Origin: CAUZIZ01 sp965218775
Lineage (GTDB): Bacteria; Acidobacteriota; UBA6911; RPQK01; JAJDTT01
Direction: 5' to 3'
Assembly: GCA_965218775.1 (NCBI GenBank)
Contig: CBDCLS010000006.1
Coordinates: 992,001-1,056,000 of the forward strand
DNA length: 64,000 nucleotides
Both the position numbers and the translations under genes were made by a program. The notes below the pieces were generated by a model that worked only from the letters and a program-made list of their open reading frames with translations, was not told where the DNA came from and did no database searches. Position 1 is the stretch's first letter. Every line of letters starts with the position of its first letter. Positions 15,964 to 24,448 of this stretch are shown in pieces.

Positions 15964-16557
15964 GTGGCCAAACAGTCCTGCAGCTTTTTGCTTACTTTCC
16001 TGGTTCTCATGGTGGTGGTCTTTCTGGGTGGCAAAACGTCTTACGCCAGGGTTCCAGAGAAGCAGTGTTCCTTGATCGCTAGAGAACTGAAACTGCCCGC
16101 CAAGTTGAAGACTCGTGGCAAGCCCCATCGGGCCCGCTGGGAAAAGGTGGATGAGGTGATCAGTGATTTACGGAAGAAGATCGAGAGAACCTCATGCTCG
16201 TTGACCCTTCATCAGCTTTTTCGGCCCACCAAGAAGGAGCTGATGTTCCCGTTGACCAACAATCTACTGCGCACGACACCGGACTCGTCCCTCGAGGGTG
16301 TGGAGGTGTTCAACCAACAGGGACAGCGTCTTGGCCAATATGCCAACAGGGTGATGTACCAGCGTAGCGGTGGGCTTTATAAAAAGAGGAAGTACACGCT
16401 GTACTATTTCCAATACAAAAACTCACAAGGCAAGTTGGAGTCGACTGGGAATCAGCTCCTCCTCGACTTCTACCTGGTGAGATGGGATGACATCAAGGAG
16501 AGGGTTGTCATCGCGGCTGAATCGGAAACTAATCCGACCAAAGATTCGGTAAATTAG
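15964..16557 (+). CDS. Exported hypothetical protein (197 aa)
   Basis: GTG start with AGGAG 12 bases upstream. Residues 1-28 form a signal peptide (SFLLTFLVLMVVVFLGG). The mature part is basic, with two Cys (about residues 35 and 78) that could form a disulfide and a C-terminal beta-rich half. I recognise no domain. It ends 10 bases before the next exported-protein gene, so the two are probably one transcript and may act together in the periplasm. Confidence 0.6.
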   Translation: MAKQSCSFLLTFLVLMVVVFLGGKTSYARVPEKQCSLIARELKLPAKLKTRGKPHRARWEKVDEVISDLRKKIERTSCSLTLHQLFRPTKKELMFPLTNNLLRTTPDSSLEGVEVFNQQGQRLGQYANRVMYQRSGGLYKKRKYTLYYFQYKNSQGKLESTGNQLLLDFYLVRWDDIKERVVIAAESETNPTKDSVN

Positions 16558-16567
16558 GAGGTCCGTC

Positions 16568-17542
16568 GTGCGAAGAAGCAGAATGAGACGATCGATCCTG
16601 CCATTTCTTCGTGGTCTCATTGCCCTATCTGCGGGTATGTTGGTTCTACTTCTTACGAGCGTCGCGGCCGAGTCTGACAGTCACCAGATTGCCTACGACG
16701 CAGGCTATGCGGACGGTGTTGAGTCAGGACAACAGGATCGTTCCGTCGGCCTCTATTTCGATTTCGCCAACAAGAAACGGTATCAGCAGGCAGATCATGG
16801 TCTCGATCCGTTGAAGCACGATCCTCAGGTTTGCCGACTTTCGTATCGTCACGGCTTCGAGGACGGATATGAGAAGGGCTATGATCTGAACTCCGGCGAT
16901 GAGGTGGAGGCGGTAGCGTCTTCACCCCTGCCAGACAAGTCTCAGCGAACTCTAGCGAGCGCACGATCAGGTCCGTCAGGAGAGGATCTTCGAGTTCCCG
17001 AAGGCACCGAGTTCCGAATCAAGGTGCTCGGGACTCTGAGCACCCGCAGTAGCAAGGTGGGGGATCGTTTCGATGCTGAGGTAGTCGAAGACGTTCTCGC
17101 TGGACAGAATACCGTGATTCCCGAGGGTACTGAAGTGCGGGGCTCTGTGACCCACGTGAAGCGGGCCGGTCGGATCGCTGGTCGAGCTCAAATGACCATT
17201 GCTTTGAAGGAGCTCTTGTTCGACGACGGCTCTACCCTGCCAATTGACGCCCGTCTGGTGTCGATCGAAGAACACAACGGCGGAAAGGTCAAGGACGACG
17301 GAAGCACGGTAGAGGCCGGAGGATCCAAGAAAGAAGACCTGAAGAACGTCGGCACCGCTGCCGCAATCGGGACAATAATCGGGATCCTGGGAGGCGGGAG
17401 AAGGGGTGCCAAGGTCGGAGCTGGTACCGGGGCAGCCGGAGGTGTCGCTGGAGTCCTCATTACTCGCGGCCGCGACGTCCTCATCCTCTCCGAGACCGAG
17501 ATGGTAGTCCGACTCAAACGTCCGCTGGTGATCAGTGAATAG
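16568..17542 (+). CDS. Exported hypothetical protein with glycine-zipper-like tail (324 aa)
   Basis: GTG start after TAGGAGG. An Arg-rich start and a hydrophobic helix (about residues 10-34) indicate a signal peptide. Two copies of a Gly-Tyr motif follow (AYDAGYADGVESG, YRHGFEDGYEKGY). Residues about 145-230 are beta-rich (VPEGTEFRIKVLGTLSTRSS, then PEGTEVRGSVTHV), resembling the VirB10/TrbI-like beta domain seen in some envelope proteins. A glycine-rich hydrophobic stretch (AAAIGTIIGILGGG ... GAGTGAAGGVAGVL) may insert in a membrane. Function unknown; paired with the preceding gene. Confidence 0.62.
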   Translation: MRRSRMRRSILPFLRGLIALSAGMLVLLLTSVAAESDSHQIAYDAGYADGVESGQQDRSVGLYFDFANKKRYQQADHGLDPLKHDPQVCRLSYRHGFEDGYEKGYDLNSGDEVEAVASSPLPDKSQRTLASARSGPSGEDLRVPEGTEFRIKVLGTLSTRSSKVGDRFDAEVVEDVLAGQNTVIPEGTEVRGSVTHVKRAGRIAGRAQMTIALKELLFDDGSTLPIDARLVSIEEHNGGKVKDDGSTVEAGGSKKEDLKNVGTAAAIGTIIGILGGGRRGAKVGAGTGAAGGVAGVLITRGRDVLILSETEMVVRLKRPLVISE

Positions 17543-17876
17543 TGATGGTGTTGTGCGCGGCCGCGTTTTGCGCTTACATCGATAGATACCTTCCTAGCTT
17601 TCTGCTCTTACATTAATAGATGACTTTCCCTGGTCAACGTTCAGACGTCCAGACGTTTTCGACGCTCCGGTATTCCGACACAGCTCAGTCATTGAAGGAT
17701 AGCAGCATGTCAATATTCTGATTTTCTTGTGTCACCCTCATCCCAGAGACAACTGGAATGAAAACGTTTATTCTGACCAAATTCAAACTTATCTAGGTTC
17801 GAATCGCAGGTTGTGGCGCGAAGTAGCTTCATGGGCACTCTTAGAAACCTTACCTTACCTTAGTTTAGAGTCTGAT
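17543..17876. other. A+T-rich spacer with a partial dispersed repeat
   Basis: 17553-17600 matches the 3' part of the dispersed repeat copy at 46250, including GCGTTTTGCGCTTACATCG and GATAGATACCTTCC. The rest is A+T-rich with no supported gene. CCTTACCTTACCTTAG at about 17850 is a short direct repeat. Confidence 0.5.
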
Positions 17877-17904
17877 TTGATTTAGGCTTAAGAAAGCGTA
17901 TAAT
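17877..17904 (+). promoter_or_regulatory. Sigma-70-type promoter
   Basis: TTGATT, 16-base spacer, TATAAT, about 90 bases before the start at 17993. Confidence 0.6.
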
Positions 17905-17992
17905 ACCCCTTTCTGGGTCAATCATTTAAAAAATCTGTTGGGACTGGAAGGAGAATTTCTTCTTCCGGTGGCGACGCATTGGAGGGGAGAAA

Positions 17993-18412
17993 TTGAGCAA
18001 AATGAAGAAGAGAAGGCGGAGAAGCCGGAGCGAGATCCAAAGGGTCCGCGACCATTTTATGGGAGCTGTTCTCGAGGAAGGGAAGATTTCGCTCACGGAA
18101 TTGGTCTCGAAATACGGTTCTGAGATCAATGTGCAGAACACCGCAAGTGACAAGAATCTGGTCAAGCGTCAGCTGGATCAACTGGCTCGTGAGGGTGCGC
18201 TCGAATTGCGCCGCGACGGACGTGATCTGGTGGCTCGGGCGTCGGAAAACGGTCGGCCCACGGGGAAGGCCGCGCCTGTTGCGGAGACCCGTCATACATC
18301 AGATGATCTGGATGTTATCCGGGCCTTTGCTCGCCAGTTGGAAGAGTTTTCGAGGACGCTTCAGGATCAGATCAGCACCCTGGTCCGCATGGTTGAAAAA
18401 GCAGCCCGCTAG
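17993..18412 (+). CDS. Small basic protein with winged-helix-like and coiled-coil parts (139 aa)
   Basis: TTG start five bases after GGAGGGGAG; an ATG three codons later is the alternative. The N-terminus is very basic (KKRRRRSRSE). Residues about 30-80 have the pattern of a winged helix (ISLTELVSKYG ... LVKRQLDQLAREGALELR), and residues 100-137 form a predicted coiled coil. This suggests a DNA-binding, oligomeric regulator or nucleoid-type protein, but I do not recognise the family. It has its own promoter and is followed by a DNA glycosylase gene. Confidence 0.55.
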   Translation: MSKMKKRRRRSRSEIQRVRDHFMGAVLEEGKISLTELVSKYGSEINVQNTASDKNLVKRQLDQLAREGALELRRDGRDLVARASENGRPTGKAAPVAETRHTSDDLDVIRAFARQLEEFSRTLQDQISTLVRMVEKAAR

Positions 18413-18472
18413 CCTCCTGACTCGCATCAGCCAGAGTGACAGAGACCCTTTTGCCCACAGGGAAGAGCACTT

Positions 18473-19291
18473 GTGGACCTCCCTCTGCTCTCCGAAAAGC
18501 AGAGGGATCTGGAAGCTTCAACCCCTGTAAACGTTCGACCCTGTCTGGGCCCCATGACCGATCCGGGTAACGATCCGACGCCTGAGAGCGTACTGATCGA
18601 GATCTACTCCGCGCTTGAGAACGCCTATGGCTGCTCTCAAGGCTGGCCGGACGGGAACTGGCCGGCCAGCGGAAGGTTTGAGCCCCGCCAGTTCGAGGTG
18701 GCGGTGGGGGCCGTTCTCACTCAGAATACTAGCTGGACGAACGTAGAGAAGGCGTTGGACGGTCTGGTCGCCGCTTCTCTGACCAATGCTGAAGCGATCG
18801 TCTCTGGTTCCCCGGGAGACCTGGAGGGTGCTATCCGGTCTTCGGGTTTCTACCGCCAGAAGAGCATTCGACTCAAGCGGCTAGCTCGCCAGATCACCGA
18901 CTTCCCCGGAGATTTCTATGCTGAGGTGAGCCGGGAACAGCTACTTTCGCTTTCCGGGATCGGACCGGAAACCGCGGATTCGATTCTGCTCTATGCCTGC
19001 GGCCGGCCCCACTTCGTGGTCGACGCCTACACCCGGCGAATCTGCAACCGCTATGGTTTTCTTGCCGAGGGTCTAAGCTACGAAGGGATGCAGACCTTCT
19101 TCGAGCAACATCTTCCAAAGAGCGTGGCAGGGTACCGAAGATTCCATGCCTTTCTGGTTGAGCACGCCAAGGAAGTTTGTCGGAAGCGACCCAGGTGTTC
19201 TTCCTGTGTCCTGAAGTCGAACTGTGAGCGAGCGCATTCAGAGCTAGCACTGAGCTTCGACAACGTAGGTGCTGAGAAACGACTCGAGTGA
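18473..19291 (+). CDS. Endonuclease III-superfamily DNA glycosylase, MagIII-like
   Basis: 272 aa from GTG 18473 (GGGAAGAG upstream); ATG 18554 is an alternative. It has the helix-hairpin-helix-GPD fold: LTQNTSWTNVEKAL at the N-terminal part, hairpin LSGIGPETADSILLYAC, catalytic Asp in VVDAYTRRICNR, and a Fe-S cluster from C-x5-C-x2-C-x5-C near residue 240. The lyase Lys of Nth (in GVGRKTA) is Glu here (GIGPETA). This fits the monofunctional MagIII-type 3-methyladenine glycosylases rather than the bifunctional Nth. Its last 48 bp overlap the convergent S9 peptidase gene. Confidence 0.82.
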   Translation: MDLPLLSEKQRDLEASTPVNVRPCLGPMTDPGNDPTPESVLIEIYSALENAYGCSQGWPDGNWPASGRFEPRQFEVAVGAVLTQNTSWTNVEKALDGLVAASLTNAEAIVSGSPGDLEGAIRSSGFYRQKSIRLKRLARQITDFPGDFYAEVSREQLLSLSGIGPETADSILLYACGRPHFVVDAYTRRICNRYGFLAEGLSYEGMQTFFEQHLPKSVAGYRRFHAFLVEHAKEVCRKRPRCSSCVLKSNCERAHSELALSFDNVGAEKRLE

Positions 19292-21199
19292 TCGGTAGTA
19301 GGCTTCAATCGTCTGCGCTTGCCGCCATCCGTGGCCCTCGCCTGGGTACCGTTCGTAGAGCAGAGGCACTCCTCTACTTGAGAGGGAGGCAGCGATCTGA
19401 TCTGACTGGCTGGGTGGCACCACCTGATCCTCTTCGCCCTGGAACAGGGCCAGGGGATCCTGGATTCGGTCGGCAGCAAAGACCGGAGACCTTTCCCGAT
19501 AGCGGTCGCTATCTTCCGGCAGGATGCCCACCAGGGAATCAAGGTAGTGCGCCTCGAACTTATGGGTCTGTTGAGCGAGTGCCAGTAGGTCAGAAACACC
19601 GTAGAGGCAGATTCCCGTTTTGAAAAACCCCGGGTGACGAATCAGACAGAGCAGTACCGTATATCCTCCCGCACTCCCGCCCATGATAGACAGCCGGCTA
19701 GGATCTGCCAGATGTCTTTCGATCAGATAATCGGCAGCGAAGCGGGCGTCTTCCACATCGGCGATACCCCACTGATGTTTCAGGGCTTCTGCGTACGATC
19801 TTCCGTAACCTGAGCTCCCCCGGTAGTTCAGTTCGAGCACGGCATATCCTCGGCTCGTCAGAAACTGGGTGTCGTAGCTGAACTCAGCAAGAAACTGAGA
19901 AGTGGGTCCGCCGTGAATCTTGATGATGGCAGGGGGTAGGCCAGAACCGTGAAAGTCGAGGTTCGCCGGGGCGTAGTAGAGCCCGTGGCAGGTGCCTCGG
20001 CCCGGCGAAAAGGCGAGGCCGGTTCCGGAATCAACACGCAATGTTGTCGGGGCTGTCGCCCAGGAGAGGGGTCTGGGAGCACTCAAATAGCCACTGTCGT
20101 AGTTGCTGGGTGCACTCTCCTTGACCACCACTACCTTCCCGTCCTCAGGGGACACACGAATCACCCTCTCAGGCTGGGTCGAGGAAGACGCGATCAGGGC
20201 GATCTGCTCGCCGTCTGGTGAGATGGCAATCTGCCGTAAGGCCGTGTACTGCTCCAGTTCTCCCCTGATGGGTGTGAGTTTTCGATCCCTGAGATCGAGA
20301 CGCTCCAGGAAAGCAAAACCGTCCCGGTGGCAGATGAGATAGAGCGCCTTCGAGTCGGGTGTCCAGGCCTGGGTTCGAAGACCCTGAACCCAGGCGGGGA
20401 TCCCGTACTCAGCTTCCCTCTGGACGGCAGGCTCGCTACTTTGTGAGGCCAGGTCGAAGAAGTACAGGTTGGACCAACCCTTCTGGTCGGAGATATAGCT
20501 GAGATAGCGGCCGTCCGGAGAGAAAGCGGGCTGAAAGATAGCCGTTTCTCCGGAGGGATTTCCTGCAATTTCAGCAGCGTTCTCGACGGTTGGAACTTCA
20601 CCCTGAAAGGACAAATTCGCCAGGTATAGAGCGGTGCCATCCCAAGGCATGTTGGGGTGGTTCCAACAGATCCAAGCGATTTGGGTCCCGTTGGGATGCC
20701 ATGTGGGCTGCATGTAGAAGTCACAGCCGCTAGCCACTTTCTGCGGCCAGTTCTTGCCCTCGGCATCCACCAGTGCGACGAGATCTTCTCCATCGGCGGA
20801 ATGGACATAGATCACCTGGCTGCCATCTGGCGAGACAGCGGGACTAGAAGGCTGTCCCCAGGCCGGGGTGAAGGCGATGGGGTCACTCCCCTCGAGACGG
20901 CAACGATAGAGTCGACCTCCGGCCGCGAAGAAAGCGAAGCCGCCGGAAAGGGTAAAGTCGCCTCCCCCGTAGCCGACCCTCGCCCGGACTTCGGGCTCGA
21001 CCACCAGATCCTGTGGACCCTTCTGGGAGGGTGGCTGCCAGGCAAGCGCTCCCTTCCCTGACCGGCCTTCCCACCATGCCAGTGAGTTGTCTCTGGTGTC
21101 CCAGAAGACGTTGCTCAAACGGAGGGCGTCGGCTCCGTGCTCAGGGGTAAGTGGACTTGTCCAGTGCCCAAAGGGTGCTTCCTGAGATCTTTGTGTCAT
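19244..21199 (-). CDS. S9-family prolyl oligopeptidase-like peptidase
   Basis: 651 aa from ATG 21199; an in-frame TTG at 21214 is the alternative. The N-terminal part is a WD/TolB-like beta-propeller (repeats such as SSPAVSPDGSQVIYV and FQPAFSPDGRYLSYI). The C-terminal alpha/beta hydrolase domain has nucleophile Ser in GGSAGGYT, Asp in EEDQVVPPSQ and His in YPGEGHGWR. It cleaves short peptides, often after Pro or as an acyl-aminoacyl or dipeptidyl peptidase; exact specificity is not readable. No signal peptide, so cytosolic. It overlaps the glycosylase gene tail-to-tail by 48 bp and is divergent from sucC. Confidence 0.88.
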   Translation of the reverse strand: MTQRSQEAPFGHWTSPLTPEHGADALRLSNVFWDTRDNSLAWWEGRSGKGALAWQPPSQKGPQDLVVEPEVRARVGYGGGDFTLSGGFAFFAAGGRLYRCRLEGSDPIAFTPAWGQPSSPAVSPDGSQVIYVHSADGEDLVALVDAEGKNWPQKVASGCDFYMQPTWHPNGTQIAWICWNHPNMPWDGTALYLANLSFQGEVPTVENAAEIAGNPSGETAIFQPAFSPDGRYLSYISDQKGWSNLYFFDLASQSSEPAVQREAEYGIPAWVQGLRTQAWTPDSKALYLICHRDGFAFLERLDLRDRKLTPIRGELEQYTALRQIAISPDGEQIALIASSSTQPERVIRVSPEDGKVVVVKESAPSNYDSGYLSAPRPLSWATAPTTLRVDSGTGLAFSPGRGTCHGLYYAPANLDFHGSGLPPAIIKIHGGPTSQFLAEFSYDTQFLTSRGYAVLELNYRGSSGYGRSYAEALKHQWGIADVEDARFAADYLIERHLADPSRLSIMGGSAGGYTVLLCLIRHPGFFKTGICLYGVSDLLALAQQTHKFEAHYLDSLVGILPEDSDRYRERSPVFAADRIQDPLALFQGEEDQVVPPSQSDQIAASLSSRGVPLLYERYPGEGHGWRQAQTIEAYYRSLESFLSTYVVEAQC

Positions 21200-21373
21200 T
21201 GATTCCCAAGCCAACCTGTTCGGAGTTTGAGAGCGGTCGGGAGAGTCGGAGTCCTGAACCGGTCCGCAGCCTGTGAAAGGGATTGTCCGGCGGCCATCTC
21301 TTTAGGCCGTGAGACCTGCCGGGCATCCAGACCGGTCTTGAAAAGGCCGAGTATATCGTGTTTGATAAGCTCG

Positions 21374-22531
21374 ATGAAAATTCATGAGTTCCAGAGCAAA
21401 GAGATCCTGAAGCGCTTTGGAGTCCCGGTTCCTACCGGACAGATCACACAGAGCGTCGAAGAGGCCTACGAAATTGCCAAGCGTCTCGGAGGCGTGGTTG
21501 CGGTCAAGGCTCAGATCCATGCGGGTGGACGTGGCAAGGGCGGAGGCATCAAGATCGCCCGTTCACCCCAGGAGGCGGAAGATCATGCGCGTCGCATACT
21601 TGGCAGCCGCCTGGTTACGCCGCAGACCGGACCGGCGGGCAGCCTTGTCCGTCAAATCCTGGTTGAAGAAGGGCTGAACCTGGCCAGCGAGTTCTATCTC
21701 GGAATCATCCTCGATCGGGCTGAGAACAAGCCCGTAGTGATGGTCAGTACCGAAGGGGGAGTGGAGATCGAAGAGGTGGCGAGCAAGACCCCCGAGCTGA
21801 TATTGAAGGAACATGTCGACCCGGCAGTCGGTCTTCAACCCTTCCAGGGCCGAAATCTCTCCTACGGATTGGGTCTGGACTCAGCGCTGGCCCGCAAAAT
21901 GGGCAAGGTCATGACGGCCCTGTATGAGGCCTTTCTCCAGACGGATGCGTCTCTGGTTGAGATTAACCCTCTGGTTTTCACCGAAGAGGGAGACCTTTAC
22001 GCCCTCGATGCCAAAATGAACTTCGACGACAATGCCCTCTACCGCCACCCCGAGATTCAGGCGTATCGAGATTTTCAGGAGGAGGAGCCTCTTGAGATCC
22101 AGGCTTCGCGCTCGAATCTAAACTACATCAAGCTGGACGGAAACGTGGGGTGCATGGTCAACGGAGCAGGTCTGGCCATGGCCACCATGGACATCATCAA
22201 ACTGTCGGGGGGCAGCCCCGCCAACTTTCTCGACGTGGGTGGGGGGGCCAGCGTGGACCAGGTCCGAAACGCGTTCAAGATCCTGGTCTCGGACGAGAAC
22301 GTCAAAGCGGTGCTCATCAATATTTTCGGGGGTATCATGCGCTGCGACATCGTGGCGGAGGGCGTCGTTCAGGCCGCCAGGGACCTGGGAGTCTCGATCC
22401 CAGTCGTGGTACGGCTGGAAGGAACCAATGTAGAACAGGGAAGAGAAATTCTCCAGAGCTCGGATCTTGAGTTTGAGGTTGCGCTGGGAATGGCAGATGC
22501 GGCCGAAAAAGTATGTAGGTCGGCGCATTAA
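21374..22531 (+). CDS. sucC: Succinyl-CoA synthetase (ADP-forming) beta subunit
   Basis: 385 aa. It forms the TCA-cycle enzyme with SucD, making ATP or GTP from succinyl-CoA. ATG 21374 gives MKIHEFQSKEILKRFGVPVP, the standard start. ATP-grasp domain: VVAVKAQIHAGGRGKGGGIK; Mg-binding FTEEGDLYALDAKMNFDDNA; C-terminal power-helix region GNVGCMVNGAGLAMATMDII and NIFGGIMRCD. Length is typical. sucD follows after a ~200-bp spacer that holds a palindromic repeat, an unusually long gap for this pair. Confidence 0.96.
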   Translation: MKIHEFQSKEILKRFGVPVPTGQITQSVEEAYEIAKRLGGVVAVKAQIHAGGRGKGGGIKIARSPQEAEDHARRILGSRLVTPQTGPAGSLVRQILVEEGLNLASEFYLGIILDRAENKPVVMVSTEGGVEIEEVASKTPELILKEHVDPAVGLQPFQGRNLSYGLGLDSALARKMGKVMTALYEAFLQTDASLVEINPLVFTEEGDLYALDAKMNFDDNALYRHPEIQAYRDFQEEEPLEIQASRSNLNYIKLDGNVGCMVNGAGLAMATMDIIKLSGGSPANFLDVGGGASVDQVRNAFKILVSDENVKAVLINIFGGIMRCDIVAEGVVQAARDLGVSIPVVVRLEGTNVEQGREILQSSDLEFEVALGMADAAEKVCRSAH

Positions 22532-22559
22532 CGTGAAACTCCATTGGCAGAAGTAGCTT

Positions 22560-22622
22560 TGGCCTCCAGGCCGAAGTCTTATTCTTCTGAGCCTTTGGCT
22601 CGGACGGCGGCCTGGAGGCCAC
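22560..22622. repeat. REP-like palindrome between sucC and sucD
   Basis: GGCCTCCAGGCC at 22561-22572 and its complement GGCCTGGAGGCC at 22609-22620 enclose a second hairpin, GAGCC/GGCTC (22589-22601). Each arm is itself near-palindromic. It resembles short intergenic palindromes common in Acidobacteriota-like genomes. Confidence 0.7.
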
Positions 22623-22733
22623 CCCTACGCCGGACCCGAAGTTTCGTTCTCGAATGGGGCAGCACCGCTGGGGGGACACTAAGCTGAAACTTCATTTGGG
22701 CAAGGGGATGGACCCACTAGCGAGAGGAACAAG

Positions 22734-23603
22734 ATGGCGATCTGGGTAGACGCTGAGACCAGGGTCCTGGTTCAAGGCATTACGGGTAGAGAAGGAAGTT
22801 TCCATACGGCTCAGTGCCGCGAGTATGGCACGAAGATCGTCGCCGGTGTCACTCCAGGAAAGGGTGGAAGTACCCACGAGGGTATTCCCGTCTATGACCG
22901 GGTTGCTGAAGCCGCCGCCCAGGAAGGTGCGAATGCCTCTATGATCTTCGTGCCGCCACCCTTCGCCGCGGATGCCGTCATGGAGGCGGTCGACGCTGGG
23001 ATAGGTCTGGTGGTCTGCATCACGGAGGGCATCCCGATCCTTGATATGCTGAGGGTCACCCAGTTTATGAGCGGGCACAAGAGCCGGCTCATCGGGCCGA
23101 ATTGCCCCGGAATCATTTCCCCGGGGAGTTGTAAGATCGGGATTATGCCTGGCCCCATTCATCTCCCCGGATCCGTTGGCTGTATTTCGCGTAGCGGAAC
23201 CTTGACCTATGAGGCTGTAGGCCAGCTTACCTCTCGCGGGATTGGCCAGAGTACCTGTATCGGCATCGGAGGAGATCCGATCGTAGGCACCGGTTTTGTC
23301 GATGCCTTGGCTGCCTTCAACCAGGATACCGACACCGAGGCAGTGGTGATCATTGGCGAGATCGGAGGCTCGGCCGAGGAGGAGGCCGCCGAATATATAG
23401 GACAGCATTTTCAGAAGCCGGTAGTCGGGTTCATAGCCGGCCAGACGGCGCCGCCGGGCCGCCGCATGGGACACGCCGGCGCGATCATTTCGCAGGGAAC
23501 CGGGACGGCGGCTGAGAAAATGGAAAAGATGAAAGAGTGCGGCATTCACGTGCTCAGCAGTCCTGCCGAGATCGGTGCTGCCGTGGAAGCCGCCTTGAAG
23601 TGA
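22734..23603 (+). CDS. sucD: Succinyl-CoA synthetase alpha subunit
   Basis: 289 aa. The CoA-binding Rossmann domain begins ITGREGSFHTAQCREYGTKI. The phosphohistidine is the His of GRRMGHAGAII, and GPNCPGIISPG and GGDPIVGTGFVDAL are family-diagnostic. Length is standard. It pairs with sucC upstream and is followed after 46 bp by ndk, so the nucleoside triphosphate made here can be passed to Ndk. The start is ATG 22734, after GAGAGGAAC. Confidence 0.96.
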   Translation: MAIWVDAETRVLVQGITGREGSFHTAQCREYGTKIVAGVTPGKGGSTHEGIPVYDRVAEAAAQEGANASMIFVPPPFAADAVMEAVDAGIGLVVCITEGIPILDMLRVTQFMSGHKSRLIGPNCPGIISPGSCKIGIMPGPIHLPGSVGCISRSGTLTYEAVGQLTSRGIGQSTCIGIGGDPIVGTGFVDALAAFNQDTDTEAVVIIGEIGGSAEEEAAEYIGQHFQKPVVGFIAGQTAPPGRRMGHAGAIISQGTGTAAEKMEKMKECGIHVLSSPAEIGAAVEAALK

Positions 23604-23649
23604 AAAACCAGGCGTGCGTGAGAGCGCGCCTAGCAGATAGGAGATCCAG

Positions 23650-24066
23650 ATGGAGCAAGTGACCCTGGGAATTGTCAAACCCGACGCCGTAGGCAAGAAG
23701 CACCTCGGAAGCATCATTCGGAAGCTTGAAGGAGGGGGGCTTTCGGTCGTGGCCTTAAGAATGATCCATATGAGTCGGCCGCAAGCAGAGGGTTTCTACT
23801 ATGTCCATGGCGATAAGCCCTTCTTCGGGAGTTTGACCGACTTCATGTCTGAGGGACCCAGCGTAGTCATGGCGCTGCGTGGGGAGAATGCTATAGTGCG
23901 GTGGCGGGAAATCATGGGCGCCACCAATCCCGCCCAGGCAGAGGAGGGAACCCTGCGAGAACTGTTCGGAGAGAGCATCGAGAGAAACGCGGTTCACGGA
24001 AGTGACAGCCCCGAGTCCGCGAGCTTCGAAATTGGATACTTTTTCGCCGCACTGGAGCTGAGTTGA
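23650..24066 (+). CDS. ndk: Nucleoside diphosphate kinase
   Basis: 138 aa cytosolic enzyme exchanging gamma-phosphates between NTPs and NDPs through a phospho-His intermediate. The start EQVTLGIVKPDAV is typical, and the active-site motif NAVHGSDSPESA carries the catalytic His. YVHGDKPFFGSLTDFM and GATNPAQAEEGTLR are conserved. TAGGAG lies seven bases before the ATG. It lies directly downstream of sucCD and is probably co-transcribed. Confidence 0.96.
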   Translation: MEQVTLGIVKPDAVGKKHLGSIIRKLEGGGLSVVALRMIHMSRPQAEGFYYVHGDKPFFGSLTDFMSEGPSVVMALRGENAIVRWREIMGATNPAQAEEGTLRELFGESIERNAVHGSDSPESASFEIGYFFAALELS

Positions 24067-24164
24067 ACCAAGCAGGGGTCATCTCCGAGTGGAGCGAGAG
24101 GTGCTAGAGTCGGTCTGCGCCAAAGCCACGTGTGACCGGCGTCCTGAGTGCAGAGGACGGAGGT

Positions 24165-24375
24165 GAATCCTGAAAGGATTCCGTATTTCAGCCCAGGGTT
24201 TCCGAACCCTGAGTGAACGCCACCGTCCCCGGATTTCAACCCTGAATGGGTTGCGTACAGAAAGGCAAGAACTGGGTCAGAACGCAACCCTTACAAGGGT
24301 TGATTATTAAGGGGTTGACTCTCTTACCCAGGGTTCGGAAACCCTGGGCTGGAAGACGCAATCCCGTTGGGATTG
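24165..24375. repeat. Large inverted-repeat element between ndk and the methyltransferase gene
   Basis: A perfect 23-nt inverted pair at 24189-24211 and 24329-24351 (core CAGCCCAGGGTTTCCGAACC). Each arm also folds on itself (CAGGGTT/AACCCTG). Outside these, GAATCC and GGATTG-type arms extend the symmetry, and inside lie AACCCTGAATGGGTT-type hairpins. This is a nested palindromic intergenic element of the kind frequent in Planctomycetes and Acidobacteriota-like genomes. Confidence 0.7.
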
Positions 24376-24448
24376 ACCTCGATTGGTTTTGATAGAACCC
24401 ACTTCCCATCCCGCGATCCCAAAGTCGATCTGGTTTCGTCGGTAGTCA

